A stretch of 64,000 nt of DNA from Paeniglutamicibacter terrestris (GTDB lineage: Bacteria; Actinomycetota; Actinomycetes; Actinomycetales; Micrococcaceae). Where the stretch lies: the NCBI RefSeq assembly GCF_012271785.1, contig NZ_JAAWVT010000005.1, positions 1 to 64,000 on the forward strand. The letters run 5' to 3'. Below the pieces are notes generated by a model. The model saw only the letters and a list, made by a program, of their open reading frames with translations, had not been told where the DNA came from and did no database searches. This document shows positions 54,759 through 63,534 of this stretch, one piece after another. A program made the position numbers and the translations under genes. Position 1 is the stretch's first letter; each line of letters opens with the position of its first letter.

Positions 54759-57116
54759 ATGTCGAAGCAGACCTTCCCCGCCGCATCCATCCTTGGCTAC
54801 CCACGCATCGGTCCTAACCGCGAACTGAAAAAGGCCCTCGAAGCGCACTGGGCCAAGCAGACCGACGAAGCCACGCTGCACGCCGCAGCTCTCGAACTGC
54901 AGAGAAACAACCTCGCGAAGCTCACCACCTTAGGACTTGGTGCCACCGACGCATCGCTGCCCGGAGACTTCGCCTACTACGATCAGGTACTGGATGCGAC
55001 CATCGCGCTCTCCGCTGTGCCGACCCGCTTCGCGGATCTCGCCGCAACCGACGGCACCATCAATACCGCCGGCGCGTTTGTTCTTGCCCGCGGCGATGAA
55101 TCCCGTGCCCCGCTGGAAATGACCAAGTGGTTCGATACCAACTACCACTACCTCGTGCCGGAGATCGGTGAAAGCACCCCGATCAAGGCCAACGCCGCAG
55201 CGTTGGTGGAATCCTTCACCGCCCACCAGGCTAACGGCACCACCATCCGACCCACGCTCGTGGGACCCATCAGTTACCTGCTGCTGGCCAAGGCCGAGGA
55301 CGGCGCAGCAGCCGACTTCGATCCGTTGGTGCGCCTGGATGAAGTGGTGAACGCCTACGTCGAGATTCTCGCGGCGCTGGCCGCTGCCGGTGCCCCGTGG
55401 GTTCAGCTTGATGAGCCAGCCTTGGTCACCGACCGCGGCGCCGCACTAGCCGTTCCCGGCGCGCTGGCCGAATCCGTCTACACCACGCTGGCCGCAGCCA
55501 CCAAGCGCCCGGCCCTGCTAGTGACCTTGGGCTACGGCACCGCGGGCAACGTCGAACGCCCGGGTGAAACTCAGGGCCTGCTGGCCCGCGCCGGTGTTGA
55601 CGCGGTGCACGCCGACCTCATCCGTGGGGCATTGCCCACCGCAAACTTCCTGGGCGATCTGGCCGGCTCCACGCTGGTGGCGGGCATCGTTGATTCACGC
55701 AACATCTGGCGCAACAACCTCACCACCTCACTGCAGACCCTGCAGGGGCTGCGCGCCGAGGTCCAGCAGGCCGGCGGGACGCTCGCCGTGGGTACCGCCA
55801 CCTCGTTGCAGCACGTCCCGCACGATGTCGCCCTGGAAACCAAGCTGCCGGCACACCTCCCCGAATGGCTCGCCTTCGCCAACCAGAAGGTCTCCGAGGT
55901 CATCACGCTGGCCAAGGGTCTGAACGACGGGCAAGAAGCAGTGGCAACGGAATTGGCCGAAGCCGACGCGGCCATCAAGAACCGCGCCGAGTTCGCCGGA
56001 ACCACCGTGCCCGCTGTCCGCACCCGCCTGGCCAACCTGACTACCGCCGACTTCTCCCGTTCGGACGCCACCACCCGCAAGGTGGCGCAGGAACAGGCAC
56101 TGGACTTGCCGCTGCTGCCCACCACCACCATCGGTTCCTTCCCACAGACCGTAGAGGTCCGCTCCGCCCGTGCCGCGCACCGCGCGGGCACCATCAACGA
56201 CGCCGCCTACGAGGGCTTCTTGAAGGAGGAGATCGCCCGCGTGGTGGCCCTGCAGGAAGAACTGGGTCTGGATGTGCTGGTGCACGGCGAGGCCGAGCGT
56301 AATGACATGGTTCAGTACTTCGCGGAAAACTTCGACGGCTTCGCCGAAACCTCCAACGGTTGGGTGCAGTCCTACGGATCGCGGGCCACACGTCCTTCGA
56401 TCCTCTGGGGAGATGTCTCCCGTCCGGCCCCGTTCACCGTCCCGTGGATCTCCTACGCGGCATCGTTGACCAACAAGCCGTTCAAGGGCATGCTCACCGG
56501 TCCGGTCACCATCTTGGCGTGGAGCTTCATCCGCGACGACGAGCCGCTTTCGGTCTCCGCCAACCAGGTGGCCTTGGCCCTGCGTGATGAGATCGCCGAT
56601 CTCGAGGCCGCCGGCATCTCCATCATTCAGGTCGATGAGCCGGCATTGCGCGAACTGTTGCCGCTGCGGAGCAAGGATCAGACAAAGTACCTGGGCTGGA
56701 GCGTGGATTCCTTCCGGCTATCCACCGCCGGAGCCGTGGATAGCACCCAAATCCACACCCACCTGTGCTACTCCGAATTCGGGGAGATCATCAACGCGAT
56801 CGACGCCCTGGACGCCGATGTGACATCGATCGAGGCAGCACGTTCCCGGATGGAGGTCACCGAGGATTTGACGAACTTCGGCTTCTCCCGCGGCATCGGT
56901 CCGGGTGTTTATGACATCCACGCCCCGCGTGTACCTTCCGAGGCCGAGGTTGCCGAACTGATCAACATTGCGCTGGGCTCCCTAGATGCCCGCCAGCTTT
57001 GGATCAACCCGGACTGCGGACTCAAGACCCGCGGTTACCTCGAGACGCGCGAGTCGCTGGCTAACCTCGTGGCGGCCACGGTTGCCGCACGCAGCACCCT
57101 GAGCCTGAGCGTCTAG
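54759..57116 (+). CDS. metE: cobalamin-independent methionine synthase
   Basis: A 785-aa MetE, transferring the methyl group from 5-methyl-THF polyglutamate to homocysteine. It has the N-terminal barrel (LGYPRIGPNRELKKALE) and a C-terminal catalytic barrel with PTTTIGSFPQT. The zinc ligands appear as HTHLCYSEF and later NPDCGLKTR. AGGAGA lies 66 bases after metF, before the ATG. A 12-bp hairpin in the gap to metY may modulate downstream expression. Confidence 0.97.
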   Translation: MSKQTFPAASILGYPRIGPNRELKKALEAHWAKQTDEATLHAAALELQRNNLAKLTTLGLGATDASLPGDFAYYDQVLDATIALSAVPTRFADLAATDGTINTAGAFVLARGDESRAPLEMTKWFDTNYHYLVPEIGESTPIKANAAALVESFTAHQANGTTIRPTLVGPISYLLLAKAEDGAAADFDPLVRLDEVVNAYVEILAALAAAGAPWVQLDEPALVTDRGAALAVPGALAESVYTTLAAATKRPALLVTLGYGTAGNVERPGETQGLLARAGVDAVHADLIRGALPTANFLGDLAGSTLVAGIVDSRNIWRNNLTTSLQTLQGLRAEVQQAGGTLAVGTATSLQHVPHDVALETKLPAHLPEWLAFANQKVSEVITLAKGLNDGQEAVATELAEADAAIKNRAEFAGTTVPAVRTRLANLTTADFSRSDATTRKVAQEQALDLPLLPTTTIGSFPQTVEVRSARAAHRAGTINDAAYEGFLKEEIARVVALQEELGLDVLVHGEAERNDMVQYFAENFDGFAETSNGWVQSYGSRATRPSILWGDVSRPAPFTVPWISYAASLTNKPFKGMLTGPVTILAWSFIRDDEPLSVSANQVALALRDEIADLEAAGISIIQVDEPALRELLPLRSKDQTKYLGWSVDSFRLSTAGAVDSTQIHTHLCYSEFGEIINAIDALDADVTSIEAARSRMEVTEDLTNFGFSRGIGPGVYDIHAPRVPSEAEVAELINIALGSLDARQLWINPDCGLKTRGYLETRESLANLVAATVAARSTLSLSV

Positions 57117-57141
57117 CCTCACCACCCTTAGGCCCACCATC

Positions 57142-57177
57142 GCGGAGGGGGCGCCACCCAAGTGCCGCCCCCTCCGC
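57142..57177 (+). repeat. hairpin between metE and metY
   Basis: Perfect 12-bp G/C-rich arms (57142-57153 and 57166-57177) with a 12-base loop and no T-tract. It is a possible partial terminator or mRNA-stabilising element inside the operon. Confidence 0.5.
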
Positions 57178-57226
57178 ATCACCCCACGTCGCATTCACTT
57201 ACCTCTTCGGCCCGAAAGGCACGATC

Positions 57227-58558
57227 ATGGCCTCCAGGCAATGGAACAGCTCCACCACCGAAATTCACGCAGGCTACACACCCGCTGCCCCGCACCGCCC
57301 CATGACCGTGCCCATCTACTCCTCCGCCGCCTATCAATTCCCCGACTACGCCACCGCCGCGCAGCTTTTCTCACTCAGGCAGCCGGGCTTCACCTACTCC
57401 CGCACCGGTAACCCCACGGTGGCCGTCTTGGAGGAACGTGCGGCGGCCCTCGAGGGTGGGATCGGTGCCATCGCCACGGCCACCGGACAATCGGCGGTGT
57501 CCCTCGCGCTGCTGGCGTTGCTGCAGGGCCCGGGCCATCTGGTGGCCTCTAATAAGCTTTACGGTGGCACCGTTGATCTACTCACCGACACCTTCGCCGA
57601 CTTCGGGGTCACCGTCACGTTTATCAACCCGGAGGACCCGGATGCCTGGGCCGCCGCGATCACGGAGAAGACCCGGGGTTTTCTGCTCGAGTCGGTCTCC
57701 AACCCGCTGATCACGCTGGTGGACCTGCGGGCCATTACCGAGGTGGCGCACGCCGCCGGAATCCCGGTCGTCGTGGATAACACCCTGGCCACCCCCGCTG
57801 CCTACCGGCCCATCGACTTCGGGGCCGATGTGGTGGTGCATTCGGCCACCAAGGCGCTGTCCGGTCACGGCTCGGTGCTGGGCGGTTTGATCATCGATGC
57901 TGGCACCTTTGACTTCTCCGATGCCGCCCGGTGGCCGCAGATCGCCGCGCCCAAGGCCCGCTACTACGGGGATTCACTATTGGAGCGTTATGGCTCCAAG
58001 GCATACCTGATGTTGGTGCGCTCCAAATTCCTGCACGATCTGGGGCCCACACTCTCGGCCCCCGCCGCCGCCGGAATTCTCACCGGCATCGAGACGCTGT
58101 CGCTGCGCGTGGCCAAGGCGCAGGCGAACGTGCTGGAACTGTGCCGGGGCCTGGCCGGGCATCCGGCGGTGGCCCGCGTGCATCACCCCTCCATCCCCAC
58201 CCACCGGGACCATGCGTTGGCCCAGCGCGACTTCCCACGCGGAACCGGCTGCGTGTTCTCCTTTGACCTGGTGGATCCGGGGAACGTACCGGTTTTCGTT
58301 GATTCGCTGCGGCTCTTCGCGCTGGCGGCAAACATCGGGGACGCCCGCTCGCTGGTGGTTCACCCCGCGGCCATGACGCACTGCCGACTCTCCGACGCCC
58401 AGCTTCGGGCGGCAGGTATTGGCCCCGGCACGCTGCGTATCTCGGTGGGGCTGGAGGATTCGGCGGATCTGCTGCAGGACCTCATTGGCTCGCTGGACGC
58501 GCTCAGCACCACGCCGGCCCAGCCAGCGGCAGATCTGCTGGAAACCAGCAACGCCTAA
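57227..58558 (+). CDS. metY: O-acetylhomoserine sulfhydrylase
   Basis: A 443-aa Cys/Met metabolism PLP enzyme (fold type I). The YSRTGNPTVAVLEERAAALEGG opening, VVDNTLATPAAYRPIDFGAD and the PLP lysine in VVHSATKALSGHGSVLGG are present. The insertion after the lysine site and the ~440-aa length fit MetY, which makes homocysteine directly from O-acetylhomoserine and sulfide. It is third in the SAM-riboswitch operon, 110 bases after metE and 32 bases before metB. Confidence 0.9.
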   Translation: MASRQWNSSTTEIHAGYTPAAPHRPMTVPIYSSAAYQFPDYATAAQLFSLRQPGFTYSRTGNPTVAVLEERAAALEGGIGAIATATGQSAVSLALLALLQGPGHLVASNKLYGGTVDLLTDTFADFGVTVTFINPEDPDAWAAAITEKTRGFLLESVSNPLITLVDLRAITEVAHAAGIPVVVDNTLATPAAYRPIDFGADVVVHSATKALSGHGSVLGGLIIDAGTFDFSDAARWPQIAAPKARYYGDSLLERYGSKAYLMLVRSKFLHDLGPTLSAPAAAGILTGIETLSLRVAKAQANVLELCRGLAGHPAVARVHHPSIPTHRDHALAQRDFPRGTGCVFSFDLVDPGNVPVFVDSLRLFALAANIGDARSLVVHPAAMTHCRLSDAQLRAAGIGPGTLRISVGLEDSADLLQDLIGSLDALSTTPAQPAADLLETSNA

Positions 58559-58590
58559 ACAACCGCCCCACCACGAAAGGAAGAACCACA

Positions 58591-59793
58591 ATGAGCGAAC
58601 GGCAGCACGGCTTTAATACCCAGGCCATCCACGCGGGACAGGCACCGGATCCATTAACCGGCGCGGTGATCCCGCCGATCTATCAGACCAGCACCTTTGT
58701 CCAGGACGGCATCAACGTGCTGCGCAACGGACACGAATACTCCCGCGGTTCAAACCCCACGCGCAACGGCTTCGAAACTCAGCTCACCACCTTGGAGGCG
58801 GGGCACGCCGGATTCGCCTTCGCCTCGGGCATCGCCGCGGAGGACGCGCTACTGCGTGCGGTGCTGGCCCCGGGGGACCACATCGTGCTTGGTGCCGACG
58901 GTTATGGCGGAACCAACCGGCTGATCAATCGACTGCACGGAAAATGGGGGATCACCAATACCCCGGTGGATATCACCGATACCGCGGCAGTTGCCGCCGC
59001 AGTGCAGCCGGGGAAAACCGCGCTGCTTTGGGTCGAAACCCCGTCCAACCCGCTGCTGGGGATTGCCGATGTTGCAGCGTGGGCAGCCATCGCCCACGCT
59101 GCTGGCGCCCTGTTGGTAGTGGATAACACCTTCTCCACACCCTTCCTGCAGCGGCCGCTGAGACTGGGCGCGGACGTGGTGGTGCATTCGACCACCAAGT
59201 ACATTGGCGGGCACTCGGATGTGTTGGGCGGTGCGGTGATAGTTTCCGATGCAACGTTCCGTGGCGAGACCTTGGCAGCGGCGGTGGGCCTCCAGCAATT
59301 TGCCGGGGGCGCCGTGGCCGGGCCGCAGGATTGTTTTTTGGCCGCCCGCGGCCTGAAGACCCTGGGGCTGCGAATGGAACGTCACTGCTCCAACGCCGCG
59401 AGGATCGCGACGTGGTTGGACGGGCGTGCCGAACTGGAAAAAGTGCTCTATCCAGGACTGCCCACCCACCCGGGGCACGAGCTGGCCAAGGCTCAATCCT
59501 CCGGCTTTGGTGGAATCGTCTCACTGCAATTTGTTGGCGGTGAGGCCGCAGCCCGGGCCTTCGCCGAATCCACCGAACTCTTTGCCCTCTCGGTCTCCCT
59601 TGGCGGGGTCGAATCGCTGGTGTGCTATTCGGCGGAGATGACGCACGCCTCGGTCATCGGCACCGAGCTGGCGGTGCCACGGAACTTAGTGCGGCTTTCG
59701 GTGGGCATCGAGCAGGTGGAGGACCTGATCGCTGATCTCGAGCTAGGTCTAACCGCGGCCCGTAGCGCTACTTTGGAACGGGTCGCTGCCTAA
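58591..59793 (+). CDS. metB: cystathionine gamma-synthase
   Basis: A 400-aa PLP enzyme of the same family as MetY but shorter. Blocks are FNTQAIHAGQAPDPLTGAVI, YQTSTFVQDG, YSRGSNPTRNGFE, VDNTFSTPFLQRPL and the lysine site VVHSTTKYIGGHSDVLGG. The pattern fits cystathionine gamma-synthase, forming cystathionine from an activated homoserine and cysteine; cystathionine gamma-lyase is an alternative. An AAAGGAAG RBS lies before the ATG. With metY in the same operon both sulfur-assimilation routes are present. Confidence 0.88.
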   Translation: MSERQHGFNTQAIHAGQAPDPLTGAVIPPIYQTSTFVQDGINVLRNGHEYSRGSNPTRNGFETQLTTLEAGHAGFAFASGIAAEDALLRAVLAPGDHIVLGADGYGGTNRLINRLHGKWGITNTPVDITDTAAVAAAVQPGKTALLWVETPSNPLLGIADVAAWAAIAHAAGALLVVDNTFSTPFLQRPLRLGADVVVHSTTKYIGGHSDVLGGAVIVSDATFRGETLAAAVGLQQFAGGAVAGPQDCFLAARGLKTLGLRMERHCSNAARIATWLDGRAELEKVLYPGLPTHPGHELAKAQSSGFGGIVSLQFVGGEAAARAFAESTELFALSVSLGGVESLVCYSAEMTHASVIGTELAVPRNLVRLSVGIEQVEDLIADLELGLTAARSATLERVAA

Positions 59794-59910
59794 AAGCGTG
59801 GGATGCGCGATAAAAATCCCAACGAATCGTGCTGCAACTGCGCTAGACGGTAGTGATCGCGCGATGAACGGTAGCCCATGATCAGATTGTGGTCACGATT
59901 GGAAAAGTGT

Positions 59911-59930
59911 TGATCATTTTGTCATGATCA
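59911..59930. promoter_or_regulatory. TGATCA repeats before the BASS transporter gene
   Basis: Two TGATCA palindromes (59911-59916 and 59925-59930) arranged as a larger partial inverted repeat ending 4 bases before the ATG, and a third ATGATCA at ~59878. It is a possible operator; the regulator is unknown. There is no clear RBS, so a short leader is likely. Confidence 0.4.
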
Positions 59931-59934
59931 TTGC

Positions 59935-60942
59935 ATGTCTACCCATCGAAACGTACAGCACAAGCCGGTCCTGGATGCCGAAGAACGCAGCGCAAAAATA
60001 GCCGTGACGGTATTCCCGCTGCTGGTTCTGGCCGGCGGGGCACTGGCTTTGCTCACTCCGGAGACCTTCAGCGGATTCTCCAAGGCGGTGAATCCGCTGC
60101 TCATGATCATCATGTTCGGGATGGGACTCACGCTGACCCTGCCGGACTTTGCGCTGGTGGTGCGCAAGCCGCTTCCGGTACTGCTGGGCGTTGTGGCGCA
60201 GTACGTGATCATGCCGCTGCTGGGGCTGGGTATTTCGATGTTGCTTCAGCTTCCGCCGGCTCTGGCTGCGGGTGTCATTCTGGTGGGTTGCGCCCCCGGT
60301 GGTACCGCATCCAACGTCGTGACCTACCTGGCCAAGGGCGATGTTGCGCTCTCGGTGACGATGACCTCGATCTCCACGCTGGTGGCACCGATCTTCACCC
60401 CACTGCTGACGCTGTGGCTGGCCGGGCAGTACCTGCCGGTTGATGCCGGCTCGATGGCCATGTCCATCGTCCAGATCGTGCTGATCCCCGTGGCGCTCGG
60501 GCTCGTACTGCGTCTGGTATTGCCCCGTTTCGCCACCCTCGTTTTACCTGCCCTTCCGTGGGTATCGGTTCTGGCGATCACCGCGGTGGTCCTGATCGTG
60601 GTCGCCGGCAGTGCCGCGGCCATCTTCAGCGCCGGGGCGCTGATCCTGTTGGCTGTCATCATGCACAACGCCGGAGGCATGGCTCTGGGGTACGGCACCG
60701 CCAAGCTCTTCAAGCAGCCCATCGCCACCCGCCGCACCATGGCCATCGAGGTTGGCATGCAGAATTCGGGGTTGGCCGCCGGCCTAGCCAGGACGTACTT
60801 CAGCCCGGAGGCGGCATTGCCCGGCGCCGTGTTCTCGGTCTGGCACAACCTCTCCGGCGCCATCATTGCCGCGATCTGGCGCCGCAGTAGCGCCAAGAAT
60901 GCCGCGCGGGAGACCGAGGCTGCTCAGCCAGTCGCCCGCTAA
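59935..60942 (+). CDS. bile acid:sodium symporter (BASS) family transporter
   Basis: A 335-aa, roughly ten-helix membrane protein. Family motifs are MIIMFGMGLTLTLPDFALVVRKP, the sodium-site region VGCAPGGTASNVVTYLAKGDVALS, and the late EVGMQNSGLAAGLARTYF. Bacterial BASS members carry pantoate, 2-oxo acids, sulfonates or other organic anions with Na+. It follows the methionine operon by 141 bases, and a link to 2-oxo acid or sulfur metabolites is possible but unproven. Confidence 0.93.
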   Translation: MSTHRNVQHKPVLDAEERSAKIAVTVFPLLVLAGGALALLTPETFSGFSKAVNPLLMIIMFGMGLTLTLPDFALVVRKPLPVLLGVVAQYVIMPLLGLGISMLLQLPPALAAGVILVGCAPGGTASNVVTYLAKGDVALSVTMTSISTLVAPIFTPLLTLWLAGQYLPVDAGSMAMSIVQIVLIPVALGLVLRLVLPRFATLVLPALPWVSVLAITAVVLIVVAGSAAAIFSAGALILLAVIMHNAGGMALGYGTAKLFKQPIATRRTMAIEVGMQNSGLAAGLARTYFSPEAALPGAVFSVWHNLSGAIIAAIWRRSSAKNAARETEAAQPVAR

Positions 60943-60969
60943 GCGGTACCGGATTGACCGTCGCTGCGC

Positions 60970-61566
60970 TTAGCCCTCGAAGGTCTGCGGGAGAATATCG
61001 CGGTGGGCGAGCACCGAAGCAACATCAAGGAACGGATCCTGATGCAGCGCACGAAATAGCTCCGGGGCCGCGGCGATGAACAGCGAATCGGGATACAGGC
61101 ACGTGCCCCAGGCAAAGGCCATCCCCGGATCGGCGACAAAATCGGGCACGTTACCCTTGATCCCACGCTCGATGATCTCGTGGATCGTCAGTGTCTCGTG
61201 CGCATATTCCTGGCCGTTGACCATGCTGGTTCTCATCCCCGGAGCAGATGAGCGCGAATATCCGGCCCAGCTGCGCGTGGGCAACAGCTGGTCCGGGCCC
61301 AGCTGAGTTGTCAGGAGCTCGCGCAGGCTGTGCGCGGTGAGTGGATCCAAGGAGCCCAAGGCGGGACTCGGCGTCACGGCGCCGGGATGATCGGCGCTGT
61401 AGAGCGCCCAGAGTTCATAAAAGTTGGTTGAGGCGGTGAGCTCGACCCCCACCGGCAACAGGGCAGACCAGCGTATTGCCGCCCCCGGTTCGTTAACAAC
61501 GGGCAGGAAGAGTCGAAGCATCCGCAGGGAATGGAACTCCTCGGGAATGAGGTCCCGTGCCAGCAC
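60970..61566 (-). CDS. uncharacterised protein (198 aa)
   Basis: A soluble-looking 198-aa protein with no recognised domain. Residues include an EEFHSLRMLRLFLPVVNEPGAA block and a Trp/Tyr-rich NFYELWALYSADH segment. The GTG start at 61566 has an AGAAGG RBS ~9 bases upstream. The terminator of the next gene at 61605-61636 makes the longer frame (to 61710) implausible. It is convergent with the BASS gene. The function is unknown. Confidence 0.55.
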   Translation of the reverse strand: MLARDLIPEEFHSLRMLRLFLPVVNEPGAAIRWSALLPVGVELTASTNFYELWALYSADHPGAVTPSPALGSLDPLTAHSLRELLTTQLGPDQLLPTRSWAGYSRSSAPGMRTSMVNGQEYAHETLTIHEIIERGIKGNVPDFVADPGMAFAWGTCLYPDSLFIAAAPELFRALHQDPFLDVASVLAHRDILPQTFEG

Positions 61567-61596
61567 GACGTCACGTCCTTCTTCTCTTGATCTGTC

Positions 61597-61636
61597 AAAC
61601 AAAAGTGGTGGTGCCAGAAAATTCCGGCACCACCAC
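61597..61636 (-). terminator. Rho-independent terminator of the Gfo/Idh/MocA gene
   Basis: An 11-bp perfect stem (61605-61615 with 61626-61636) followed on the minus strand by TTTTGTTTG. It lies 16 bases beyond the stop of the leftward oxidoreductase gene. Confidence 0.85.
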
Positions 61637-61651
61637 CCGTTGTGTAAGTTA

Positions 61652-62710
61652 CTAGCCCACGAGTACATCGTTGGGGTAACGGATCCCCAACTGATGGCGG
61701 ATCCCGTCAAAGACGGCGATGGTATTCACCGAGTGTTCCCACGGCATGGTGGGAGACTCGTTGAGATCCTGTTGGATACACCGTGTCGCCTCGCGGAACT
61801 CGAACGTGTAGTTCGCGCCCACGGCTTCAAAGACTTCGGTCCGGGCCGGGCCATCGGCCGGGTGGATGAAGAGCTTGGTGGGATTGTGCAGCGGCGCGTT
61901 GGTACCCAACCAGCCATTGGTACAGGCCACCCGGGCTTCCCGCGTGGAGGTGCTATTGAGCGAAACCATCAGCTGCGCATGGCGTCCCTCCGGGTAACCC
62001 AACGTGACGGCGGTCTGGACATCCACCCCGTCATCGTTGACCTCACCGAGGGCTTGCACCGAGGTCGGGAAGCCGAAGGCTGCGATCGCCCAGGTCATGG
62101 GGTAAACAGCCAAGTCCAGCAGGGCTCCGCCACCGGCGTCTCGATCCCAGATACGCCACTGTGGATCGTACTCGGCGGTGAATCCCAGATCGGCCTGGAC
62201 CCATGTCGGTTCGCCGAGCTCGCCGGAATCCAGAATGTCCAAGGCTCGAGCGAACACCGGGGTGAAGCGCGACCAGACGGCTTCCATCAGGAAGAGGTCA
62301 CGTTCGTGGGCCTCAAGAGCCAATGCCCGGGCCTCGGCGGCATTGATGGTCAACGACTTTTCGCAGACCACATGCTTGCCGGCCCGCAGTGCAGCCATGG
62401 CGATCTCAAAATGCTGCGCATGCGGGGTGCCGATGTAAACGGCCTCGATCTCCGGCTCGGCAAACATCGCTTCGTAGGAGCCGTAGGCCCATTCAATGTC
62501 GTGTTCATCAGCGAACGCGCGGGCACGCTTCTCGGAGCGTGAGGAAACAGCAATCACATTCGCGTCTTCCAGCGACTGCAGATCGGCAACAACCTTGCCG
62601 ACGATGCTTCCGGTAGAGACGATGCCCCAATTCAGTGAGCGGCCCGTGGCCTTGATCGGTGAGGGGGCTCCCGGGTGGGCGGTGGGTGGTGCCTGGATGT
62701 TGATTTCCAT
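61652..62710 (-). CDS. Gfo/Idh/MocA-family oxidoreductase
   Basis: A 352-aa NAD(P)-dependent oxidoreductase. A Rossmann start (WGIVSTGSIVGKVVADL), AVYIGTPHAQHFEIAMAAL and the active-site block GKHVVCEKSLTINAAEA are followed by the dihydrodiol-dehydrogenase-like MEAVWSRFTPVF and LLDLAVYPMTWA. It probably acts on a sugar, inositol or trans-dihydrodiol; the substrate is unknown. It lies 35 bases after the gamma-carbonic-anhydrase-like gene on the same strand, so they may share a transcript. Confidence 0.92.
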   Translation of the reverse strand: MEINIQAPPTAHPGAPSPIKATGRSLNWGIVSTGSIVGKVVADLQSLEDANVIAVSSRSEKRARAFADEHDIEWAYGSYEAMFAEPEIEAVYIGTPHAQHFEIAMAALRAGKHVVCEKSLTINAAEARALALEAHERDLFLMEAVWSRFTPVFARALDILDSGELGEPTWVQADLGFTAEYDPQWRIWDRDAGGGALLDLAVYPMTWAIAAFGFPTSVQALGEVNDDGVDVQTAVTLGYPEGRHAQLMVSLNSTSTREARVACTNGWLGTNAPLHNPTKLFIHPADGPARTEVFEAVGANYTFEFREATRCIQQDLNESPTMPWEHSVNTIAVFDGIRHQLGIRYPNDVLVG

Positions 62711-62745
62711 CGCGTGTGTGCTCCCTATGCAGTGGGCGGGTGAAT

Positions 62746-63270
62746 TTAGAGCGTGGCGTTTGCCTCGCGGTGTTTTGCCGCCAACACCAAGTAGTGGGCG
62801 GCGTTTTCCTTCAGGTTCTCAACCTCCTCATCGCTCAACTCACGGCGGACCTTTGCGGGGACTCCTGCCACCAGCGAACGCGGCGGGACGATGGTGCCCT
62901 CAAGCACCAAGGCGCCGGCGGCCACCAGGGAGTTCTCCCCAATGACGGCCCCGTTCATGATGGTTGCGCTCATTCCCACGAGGCAGTCATGACCCACGGT
63001 GGCACCATGGACCACTGCCGAGTGACCCACCGAGACGCGCTCGCCGATGGTGCAGGGGTACCCGGTATCGGCATGCAGCACCACGTTGTCCTGGAGATTG
63101 GTGCCTGCCATCACGGTGATGGTGTCCGAGTCTCCGCGGGCCGAAACGCCATAAAAGGCACTAGCGTTTGCGCCCAGTGACACGTCCCCGGACAGCGTTG
63201 CTGTCGGTGCCACAAAAGCCGTGGGGTCAACGATCGGAGTTTTCGAATCAATGGTGATGATGTGAGCCAT
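62746..63270 (-). CDS. gamma-carbonic anhydrase-like hexapeptide-repeat protein
   Basis: A 174-aa left-handed beta-helix protein with repeated hexapeptides (PTAFVAPTATLSGDVSLGANAS). The metal-binding His residues of the gamma-CA family are visible in VVLHADTG, GHSAVVHGATVGHDCLVG. It belongs to the PaaY/YrdA group, whose members are trimers with zinc or iron. The physiological role of most members is unknown. It is first in a possible two-gene leftward operon. Confidence 0.92.
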   Translation of the reverse strand: MAHIITIDSKTPIVDPTAFVAPTATLSGDVSLGANASAFYGVSARGDSDTITVMAGTNLQDNVVLHADTGYPCTIGERVSVGHSAVVHGATVGHDCLVGMSATIMNGAVIGENSLVAAGALVLEGTIVPPRSLVAGVPAKVRRELSDEEVENLKENAAHYLVLAAKHREANATL

Positions 63271-63534
63271 AACACCACTCTAGCCTGTGCTCAGCACCGA
63301 AAATGGACGCGCGGCACCGGGAGGCCAGCCGCGGTTTTGCTCTCCCGCGGTGGAGCCGTGCAGACAGCGCCCGTGCTGGTGCCGAGCCGAGGATATGATC
63401 GTAGCCAGAGACCGGCACCGGGCCGAGGATGCACCAGACTCAGCACGGCGTTGTGGCTGTCGCCCGCGCGATGCAGGTGAGACAAAGAACGGCGACGATG
63501 TCCGGACGCCAAGAATTCAGGAGCAGCTGGAAAG

